DNA of 64,000 nt, from NCBI GenBank assembly GCA_036874045.1, contig CM072337.1:5766001-5830000 (forward strand). Reading direction: 5' to 3'. Position 1 is the first letter of the stretch. Each line of letters opens with the position of its first letter. Under the pieces are notes generated by a model that saw only the letters and a list, made by a program, of their open reading frames with translations, did no database searches and was not told the origin of the DNA. The DNA is from Cymodocea nodosa. Taxonomy: Eukaryota; Streptophyta; Magnoliopsida; Alismatales; Cymodoceaceae. Positions 56,551 to 64,000 of this stretch are shown piece by piece. The position numbers and the translations under genes were made by a program.

Positions 56551-58563
56551 TGTTTAGAATGAAAAAGTATATAATATTAATGGTTAATTGCATAATATTT
56601 AGGTTATCACATGAGAATTAAGCCATTATGTTACAATTGCATGATTATATGCTTTAATTGAAAATTGTGCATAATTTCAATGAATTAACATTAATTAAGT
56701 ATATTTATAAATTGTCGGTGAGTTATAGACTTTTTAATTTTTTAAGTATCCGAAATGTCTATTATTTTGGAGAGTTTTATTTTATGTACTAGATAGTTGT
56801 GTTTTAAATGCTTAAAGAGTATTTTATTATTATTTTAAGAACACGTGTTGTGACCTGGAAACTTGACTTAAGTTGTCTTTCGAAAGGTTAGAGGGTAACT
56901 ATCTGAAATGTGTTTAAGCATTGGATAATTATGTTTTCAAAGTATTTGAAATACCCTTTTATAGGTTTAAAAATGAAAAAATTATTACATGCAAATTTGT
57001 AAAGTTACTCATGTAAGGTTATGAAACCTTCGTAAAGTTTTAGTTAACTTTACAGATCCTCATAAACTTACGAAGTTAAGGTTATAGAACCTCATTAAGT
57101 AGAATGACGCACGTGTGAATTTAAATATTTTATTATGTCACATGATTTGCACATGTTTTATATTAAGACTATTGAATTAAGTTTTACTCAATGAGGGAAG
57201 TCCATTGAGTTACACTAACTCCATGGACCAACTATTTTCTAATATGCCACTATTAGTAGTTGTAGAAATAGGAAATTTGAAGAAAAACCACAATTACACG
57301 TATCTTGCAAGATTTAAATCATAGAATGAAAAAATCACCATTGTTGATATAAATGAAGGAAATACAATCGATTATTTAGGTAGAAGTAGTTACTACTAAA
57401 AAAAATATAAAAAGAAGAGGGGAAATACGAAGAAAGAGGGTGGAAAGATGTGGAAAATCGTGCTAACTACAGAAAGCATCAAAAGTTCCCTGAAGCTCCA
57501 CAACACCATCATAATCACCAACTATTAGAGATCTGTAAGGATACTTTCTGAATGTTGGGTCGATTTCGACCCAAACATGGTGACTGACAACCACTGTAAT
57601 GAATGATCGCATCATAGGAAGAGAAGCCATTTTCACCAAGCACCGACTCATCTCTTAAGAGATTGTAAAGATTCTAGCCTTGGTTTTGGATTGATGCTAA
57701 TATATTAAAAATGAGATCAACGTACAAGTATCGATTCACGATTCTATAGGGAGAGGAGCCGTGACTGTAAGTGATTAAGTTTTCAATGGTGTAATCACGT
57801 CGCATGTAGTAATGGAAGTTTTTACTGTTAATAGAGAATATTTACATTTCACCTTTTGTTTATCTTTAGGAACATATCAAAACAAAAAAATACTGAAAAC
57901 TAATTATTAATGTTTATAGTTAGCATTTATGTGTTGTATTGTTTATTTTGTATTGTGATTAATGTTATCATTGTTAGTATTGTAAATGTTTTGTATTTAT
58001 TTGATTTAGAAAATAGAAAATAATTTTATTGATTACTGAAATTGATTCATATAGAATACTCAAAAATCTGAATGGTTACTATTCGAAATATCTGAATGAT
58101 AGTGTTGATTAATGATAAATACCATATTAACTAACATTAAAAGCTTAATTGATGTTATTTACATTCTATGAAATCGCCCAATGGATGGCTAAATTCCTTT
58201 GTGAATAGCAACATTTAATTGGAAGTTACAAGTTAGACTTGTGGAGTTAACTTAAGTCCACAAGGATAGTCTGTTAAATTAATTATAACTCAACAAACTA
58301 AGTCTATTGAGTTAACTGTAACTCAATAGAGCATTTAATTAAACACATAAAACTCTAGTTATAAAAATCAAAATAGTACATTATTCTTATTGAATCTCTG
58401 TAGGATTAACCTGTACTTGCATACATATATAGTAGAGACTATGCACTTGTAGTTAAAAATAAATTAGATTTAATGGCTAATTTATGTGAAAAGTTGTTTG
58501 TTTACTTTTAAAAGAAATTATTAATATAAACATAAAAACAAACCAAATAAGTTTTACCAAACA
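56551..58563 (+). repeat. Family G 3' LTR (2.01 kb)
   Basis: Starts TGTTTAGAATGAAAAAG right after the purine tract and ends ACCAAACA at 58563. It interrupts the second gypsy element exactly inside its pre-protease motif (see 58564-59418). The following 5 bp are AGGTA; the matching left flank is not preserved because the 5' LTR of this copy is truncated. Contains the antisense ORF start at 57651 and short inverted motifs at 58230-58330. Confidence 0.82.
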
Positions 58564-59418
58564 AGGTAATTGCTTAATAATTTCTAATAATAGGATATTT
58601 ACTTTTACTTGCTCAAATATTCTATTGATTTGTTCTAATTCAAGGTCTACATTATTTTGTATCCTATGAGGAAATGAGAGTTGTACTATCGTTTGTGATT
58701 TATCCTTAATTTTAGTTTTCTTAGAATTTGAATTGCTCTCTGTTACTTTATCAACTGTAACGTTATGTTTTTTACATTGTTCCTTAACTTCTTCATGTTT
58801 CTTATCTTTTAATGTATAATTATCAATTATGCCTTCCATCACGTCTTTCAAGTTGTTATTTAAATTGTCATATTCTTGATCATTGCTTTTTTTAGTGGCT
58901 TCATAACTTACACTTGATCTCAGCATGATATTTACTTCTTTTTGTTCTTTTAGGAATCTATTCTCTAAATTGGTGAAATTATATTCCATTGCGTTTTCGA
59001 GTATAGCATCTACGCCTTTTTGAATTTCATCTAGTTTTTTCATATGATTAAATGGAATTGAATTATTCAGTTCATCTTCATTTTGTTTCTAATTGTCTTC
59101 TATTTGTTGTAATGTGTCATTTACTTGATTTGTAAGGTGCTCTAGCTGTAGTGATAATTCCTTGAGATAGTTCTGATTGTTTCCAGCAATTACCATTATA
59201 TTGTAATATCCATTGTGACCCCCTATATTATGATTGTTGTTCTAGTTATAGTTACAATAAGAATCAACATTCAAATCTCCTAGATTATATTGCAAAGTCG
59301 ATCTATAAGGTTCTATGGACTGATACCCTCTTCCAACATAATCAGGACACTTATAACCCCTATAACTACTAGTTGGAATAAACCCAAAATTCCTATAGGA
59401 TGAGCTACCTAGATTCAT
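58564..59418 (-). pseudogene. Second gypsy element: gag-like ORF with pre-protease motif
   Basis: Minus-strand ORF of about 285 codons from ATG at 59418, in frame with a longer open run starting at 59043. The first part is rich in Asn, Tyr and Gly (RGYKCPDYVGRGYQS, YNLGDLNVDSY). The middle is coiled-coil-like (KELSLQLEHLTNQVNDTLQQ, then LDEIQKGVDAILEN). The end carries SFPHRIQNN, LELEQINRIFEQVKVNILLLE and QLPCL, which is the conserved block found just before the protease in Tat/Athila-type gypsy polyproteins ('PFPxRxKKxKxDxxFxKFLxxFKxLxINIPxxDALxQMPxYxKF'). It is cut at that point by the family G LTR. Three or more TAG stops. A Retrotrans_gag core is not seen. Confidence 0.65.
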
Positions 59419-59639
59419 TATGATATTACTAGATTAATTTATCTACCATAACAAGTATCTAGTGTTAGAAAATAAATAACAGAAATTTTTGAAACAATGC
59501 ACTAAATTAACTATACTATCAACATAAGTGAAAACTACTAAACTATGAAATAAAACTAACTTATAAAAGTAGCAAAATTCTTTTAAAGTTCCAATAAAAT
59601 TAAATTAAGCTCCTATACTAAATTAACACTAACTCTTTA
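59419..59639 (-). other. Leader of the second gypsy element
   Basis: About 220 bp between the primer site and the first ATG on the minus strand. AT-rich, with no ORF. The short length leaves no room for an N-terminal gag domain. Confidence 0.5.
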
Positions 59640-59651
59640 GCAATGGTGCCA
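59640..59651 (-). other. Primer binding site, tRNA-Asp-like
   Basis: The reverse strand reads TGGCACCATTGC after AACAAGTTTT, one transition different from the family G site and two from the Athila-type TGGCGCCGTTGC. It defines the LTR end at about 59658. Confidence 0.7.
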
Positions 59652-59657
59652 AAAACT

Positions 59658-61880
59658 TGTTCATCTTTCTATATTGTCATACTAATAGTAATTATTAAAT
59701 AGTAGATGTTTTGTTATACTGCAAGTGCATGGATTCAATTGTAGTTGATGTGCAAGTATGGGTTTATCCTTAGGAAGTGAGAAATTCATTTTATATTACT
59801 AATTATAGCATTACTGAATTAATTTTCCATTAGATGACTAATAGAGTTACTTTTTTGTTTGTTGTTGTTTTCTTAATTCTAAAATGTCTAATTCTAATCA
59901 ATAAATGTAGTCCACTAACAACAAGTTAACCAACAGACTTACTCCATTGGAAAACTAGTTAACCAACGTACTTACTCCATTGGTAAGCTATTTAACTTTC
60001 TTAAGATAGGATTCATTAGTTGATTTTAACATTTTTTATTGTTTTCCTTTTCATTCACGATACAACACTTAACATTGAAATGCATGCATATTCAAATTGA
60101 TATAAACACGAACACAACATTAGAAAAACACAAATATCACATAGTTTGCTTTGATTTCATAGATAGATAAAGGTTTAACATAATGTGATAAAAATAACAG
60201 GGAAATAATGAAAAAAAATAAGAAAAGGAGGGAACACCTAATCTGGCACTATAGCCTTCCCCCTTTGAGACTTGCTCAGGTCAATATCTTCTCTTTGTCT
60301 TTACTTCCAAATCACTAGGTTGTAGGCTGGCAATCCTTCTTTCACAACTTGCATTGAACATCTATGTGTCACTCATATAAATTCAGTGGTATGAAGCTAT
60401 AGAGGGAAGTAGTTGACATTGAGAGACTTTCCTTCAAGAATATGCTCAAGTTAGAGAAGCCTGTAGTAACCACGTTGAGTTGGAGAAGGAAGAAAAAGAG
60501 GTCATCAATCTCCTCTCAAGAAAAATTGAATAGGTGAATTGTGGAAGTTCTGAGTTGGATATGCAATGGAATGACGTTGGACAAAGAGGAAGGGGGTATA
60601 ATGCAATTTCCATGTTCCCTTTTATGGTAGTATTTGGATTAGACCACATTCCTATGAGTAAAGATAGTGTGTTGCATTGAGTAGTTATTGCGAATACAAC
60701 TTGCTGGCTTCAATTCTTTAGATGAATAAAAATTCTCCATGTAAACCATGCTCATTTTCCACATTCACCACGTTCTTCATTTCCTGGAATATAAATTTTT
60801 CTACTTCCTACAACTCTGATGCATGTAAAATTTCCATTGTATTGATAAAAAAGAGATAAATCATTTAGTGTTTCGTGAATAATTAGGATTTCAATACATT
60901 CAATGACACAAAATAATTATGATTGCAAAAATACCTAAAATGTGTCATCGTTAGTAAACTAGTTAACCAATGATTCCATCATTGGTAAACTAGTTAGCCA
61001 ATAATAAACCTTTTTAATAAAAAATTGTGAAATGTCGAAAATATGGTCATTGGTAAACTTGGTTACCAATGAAGTTTGTTCATTGGTATTGTGTTTACCA
61101 ACAAACTTGCTTACTTATATGATATAAATTATGCATGAACATATAATTCATAATTACATAGGTAATAAATGCAATTATCATAACAATTATCTTAAATAAA
61201 TATATAATTGCATTCTATACAAATACTTCTTTGTGACGTGTTTCATACTATATATAAATCATAATATAAAATATAAAGAGTTAACATGTGCAATTCTCAT
61301 GACTAATTCATTAGCAAAGTGATAACCAATGAAGTTAGTTCGTTGATTATTGAGATAACCAACATACTTGGCATATCATAAAATAGCCACACTTTTGGAT
61401 AACTTGTGACCTCTCTTAATTAACATGATAGATATTCCATCCAAACAACTAGTTCTATATTGTTTCAACAAATGATTCTTAATAACCTTAACAATAGAAT
61501 TTATGCATCAATTAATTACATATAAAGTATACATCAACTTAAAATTATACTTACTTACCATTCCACATTAACTATATTAATGGCAACTTGAAGTCAACAA
61601 AATGCATAATTTAACCTATAGAAATTTCATAAATTTAAGTCTGAACAATGATAAAACATTAAAGATTTCATAACATTAAGGAAAGTCTATCTATTTATTG
61701 TAAATAAATCAACGACTGTATCATTGATTATTATTATTATTTTAAAGAGGCTATTTTGTTGGTTATCTAGTTTATCAATGGCTACTCCCCTTATCCGATT
61801 ACCCAATTAAATTTGTTAAAATCCTCAACAATTGCTTTGTTGATAAACATTCTCTCATGATTCTTTGTGTTCATTCCACT
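59658..61880 (-). repeat. LTR-like non-coding region of the second gypsy element
   Basis: On the minus strand this ends at ...GATGAACA just before the primer site. The plus-strand view has ACTGCAAGTGCATGGATTC...TGTGCAAGTATGGGTTTATCC at 59718-59775, a layout also seen at the same place in family G LTRs (CAAGTGCACAATG...GTGCAAGTACAGGTCGATCC), suggesting related LTR ends. Repeated short inverted motifs of the type ATTGGTAAACTAGTTAACCAAT occur at 59915-60000, 60940-61115 and 61310-61375. No gene is supported; the outer LTR end is not defined, so the right boundary is approximate. Confidence 0.45.
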
Positions 61881-61913
61881 TCTTTGCATTAGTTCCCTCT
61901 AACTGTCATCAAA

Positions 61914-62990
61914 TGGCTTCCTCATCTTCCTCCTACAACTAGATAACCACTCTAAATTTTGAAAAATTTAGCATGAATGCTGCTAGCTGGCATTCCAAGT
62001 AGAGGAAGAAAAATGCAATGCGAGAGTGAGAGCTAGAGGAATATGAAGTAGATCTAGTAGAATGCATACGTGTGAGCAAACTTGCACACATAAAGGTACC
62101 AAATCTATGAAACAAAAAATCATTGCATGTATTCTTAATGAAGTGGAAAAAGAAAAAACTCTACATCCCAAGAATGAGTTAGCTCATGCAGTGTTTTTTA
62201 AGAGGTGCCAGTTTTGGTTTCAATGAGAAATATATTGTTTAGCTATTGGAATTCCCTTCCATTTAAGGGGAAGTGCTTATAAGGCTAGTGCCACCGATTT
62301 TCAAATTATTACTAGGCCTCCACTCTCACTTACTAAATGGATACCATAGTTAGATGTCTAGAAATTTTGACTTACTATTGTCGATTGGCACATAACTAGT
62401 AGAATAAGAGATTCTACTAGAAAGAAGGAATTAAAATATCTGAAATACTAGCTTGGCCTATTCACTCAAAAGGATCAAGATGAAGGGGTGCACATACCTC
62501 TAAATATCAAATAGTTAATAGATGAAGTCAATAAAATAGTATTGGATGAACAACAACTAAGACCTTAGAACTTGCTAGCTCAAGAAGTAATTCGTGTAAA
62601 GTCTAAGCTATGGTTTTAGAAACAATTATATTATGCTATTTATTACTCATGTTATGAATAAATCAACAAGGGTTCAGAGCACTCCCCTCTCTAGCATGCT
62701 AGAAACTACTAATGAACAAAGCCAATTTGACTTTATTATTCACAATTATATAGCACTAGGAGAGAGACTGGAAGTTGTTGCCCCAGCTACCTAAGTAGAT
62801 TTTCATGAATGGAGAGAAAATAGGGCATCTACAGGCCCATCATAGTCAATCCTCTTAGCTGGTGAAGATGATATAGAAATAAAATTTGAAGCTAAAGATG
62901 ATGATGAGACTCTTTAGAATTTTTTAGATAGACAAAAACAACCCATTGTAGAATATAGTTTTTCCTTTAGCCTACCCTCCAATGATGAAT
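61914..62990 (+). pseudogene. Unassigned decayed coding-like region
   Basis: From ATG at 61914 (MASSSSSYN, stop, then TLNFEKFSMNAASWHSK) frames with protein-like composition continue in pieces: ELEEYEVDLVECIRVSKLAHI, ILNEVEKEKTLHPKNELAHAVFF, LRGSAYKASATDFQIITRPP, EGVHIPLNI, and at the end ALGERLEVVAPAT, HEWRENRAS, EDDIEIKFEAKDDDETL. Stops are mainly TAG. The acidic tail and its place beside a copia LTR suggest a retroelement ORF, but no domain was recognised. It does not match ORF1, gag or the F-box ORF of family G by eye. Confidence 0.35.
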
Positions 62991-63060
62991 AGAGATTGGT
63001 ATATCATGATATTATTAGGACCAGATAGCTTACTAGAAGGGGGTGAATGGTAATTTTAAA

Positions 63061-63294
63061 AATTTTAGACTATATTATTGCTAAATGATTTTTAACTATT
63101 TGAAGCTTAACTGAATAAATAATAAACCAATGAGTTAAACTATGATAATATAGAGAAACTTCACAATTAGTAATTTAAAGAATTTTAGACTATATTATTG
63201 CTAAATGATTTTTAACTATTTGAAGCTTAATTGAATAAACTAATGAGTTAAACTACGATAATGTAGAGAAACTTCACAATTAAAGTACACAAAG
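63061..63294. repeat. 120-bp tandem duplication
   Basis: AATTTTAGACTATATTATTG begins at 63061 and 63181, and the following ~110 bp are repeated with few differences (one 6-8-bp deletion in the second unit). Confidence 0.9.
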
Positions 63295-63781
63295 AATTTT
63301 AGGTGGTTCACTCCTAACGGCTAGTCCACCCCTAAGGTACACATTGGGCTTTACTATCAACTTTCACTTACACGCTTGCTTTTAGGTTGAAGCATGAACC
63401 AACCACAATTTTGAACTTTTTGGTCATAGCTCTAACTAACCTTTCAAAGAAGCTTTCTAGTCAAAACTTTAGTAAACCAACAATCTTTTCTTCTATAAGA
63501 GATTTAGGCATAGAGAGCTTTTTCACATGTATCAGCTTGAGAGATTCTTGCACTTTGATTGGATGTGTTTGTATGAATTCTGGTTTTCTCTCACTATATG
63601 TATATTTATCTCTATCCATTTATAGAATGATCTAGTTATATTTATATCTGTGATTCCAACAATCATATTATTTGTCAACAGTATTATTCTACCAGTCCTA
63701 TAAATGGAAAGTTACCATTTGATATATTGTCAAATGCTTTTCTCTCGATCTTCTTCTAGGTCCTTAAGTTATTTTTAACTT

Positions 63782-64000
63782 AATGAGTTGTTCTTTCTTA
63801 TCTTCTACAAATACATGTTGAGTTATGCTAACTCTATGAGTTCTATCATGTGAATTTTCTTGCTGTGCACATGATGCCAATCCTTTGTTATTTTCTCCCA
63901 ATTCATTAAGTTGTTGCTAACTTAATGAGTTGCTTTTCTCTTTTACTCATTAACTTAATGAGTTGTTCTTTCTTGTCTTTTACAAATACATGTTGAGTTA
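63782..64000. repeat. Direct repeats of an AACTTAATGAGTTGTTC unit, period about 175 bp
   Basis: TTAATGAGTTGTTCTTTCTT, then ACAAATACATGTTGAGTTA, occurs at 63780-63833 and again at 63955-64000, with a partial unit near 63902-63935 (TTAAGTTGTTGCTAACTTAATGAGTTG). It is the local form of the GAGTTA/TAACTC inverted motif seen across the window. It continues past the edge. Confidence 0.75.

Larger units (their letters stand above)
63010..64000 (-). repeat. Copia LTR-like block, runs off window
   Basis: The plus strand starts near AGGACCAGATAGCTTACTAGAAGGGGGTGAATGG, the reverse complement of a copia LTR end of the form CACCCCCTTCTAG, comparable to CACCCCCCTCTTGTGATAC in the Sirevirus LTR. GGTGGTTCACTCCTAACGGC...TCCACCCCTAAGG at 63302-63338 resembles the copia 'CGTGGTTCGG...CCTACGTCCAC' region, and a reverse-strand TATAAATATAAC-type box lies near 63630-63640. 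This fits a minus-strand LTR whose outer part is beyond the window. No primer site is seen at its inner edge. Confidence 0.4.

Noticed and set aside
58477-58563. Hydrophobic, membrane-segment-like C-terminus on the minus-strand ORF ending at 58477
   Set aside because: These codons lie in the end of the inserted family G LTR; the ORF reads through the LTR junction at 58563, so the apparent membrane segment is not part of the original protein.
62990-63012. TGGTATATCATGA beside the right copia LTR as a primer site
   Set aside because: It is on the wrong strand for a minus-strand LTR and only the first six bases match the tRNA-Met site.
1-64000. tRNA, rRNA, CRISPR, or intact host protein-coding genes
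   Set aside because: None was seen. The only tRNA-related words are retroelement primer sites, and all longer open frames fall within recognised repeat families or their shadows.

Overview
This window looks like nuclear, repeat-dense (heterochromatin-like) DNA from a flowering plant. It is strongly AT-rich. I found no intact host gene, no tRNA or rRNA gene, no CRISPR array and no bacterial-style operon. Almost every block I can assign is a decayed LTR retrotransposon: a Sirevirus-type Ty1/copia family, a TNT1/Tork-type Ty1/copia element, and two Ty3/gypsy families of the Tat/Athila type. Open frames are short because the genes carry many premature stops and frameshifts. All domain calls come from reading the translations by eye and from comparing copies within the window; no database search was run.

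The dominant family, called 'family G' here, is a gypsy element without visible pol. Comparing its copies gives this order: LTR of about 1.8-2.1 kb, a tRNA-Asp-like primer site, ORF1 (acidic, with repeated SUMO-interaction-like motifs, ending in a domain resembling the 'putative plant transposon protein' family), a Retrotrans_gag ORF, then an ORF that reads as an F-box protein with an F-box-associated (FBA) domain, then about 1.9 kb of 3' non-coding DNA with two purine tracts, and the 3' LTR. Six pieces of the F-box ORF occur. The plus-strand copy at 38964-58563 has its F-box ORF split by another, minus-strand copy of the same family (46311-53872) flanked by GTATG on both sides.

Layout: 1-4834, minus-strand Sirevirus (3' ORF start, non-coding DNA, gag, primer site, LTR) with no pol. 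4835-10865, plus-strand family G copy with internal deletions. 10866-11908, end of a Sirevirus 3' ORF. 11909-16352, minus-strand Tork element (LTR, RNase H, RT, integrase, protease, gag). 16353-18084, family G F-box (minus) and gag (plus). 18085-25190, Sirevirus RT/RNase H, long non-coding region, 3' ORF, purine tract and LTR. 25191-38963, two minus-strand family G copies sharing one LTR. 38964-58563, plus-strand family G copy with the nested copy. 58564-about 61880, a second gypsy element (gag/pre-protease, primer site, LTR-like DNA). 61914-62990, unassigned decayed coding-like DNA. 63010-64000, a copia LTR-like block.

The most notable points are: (1) the F-box/FBA gene carried as part of a gag-only gypsy family; (2) the same C-terminal domain in family G ORF1 and in the Sirevirus 3' ORF, linking a gypsy and a copia lineage; and (3) a U3 segment of about 300 bp shared in the same transcriptional orientation by the Sirevirus LTR and two of the family G LTRs. 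Together these suggest repeated exchange of modules between unrelated retroelements in this genome.
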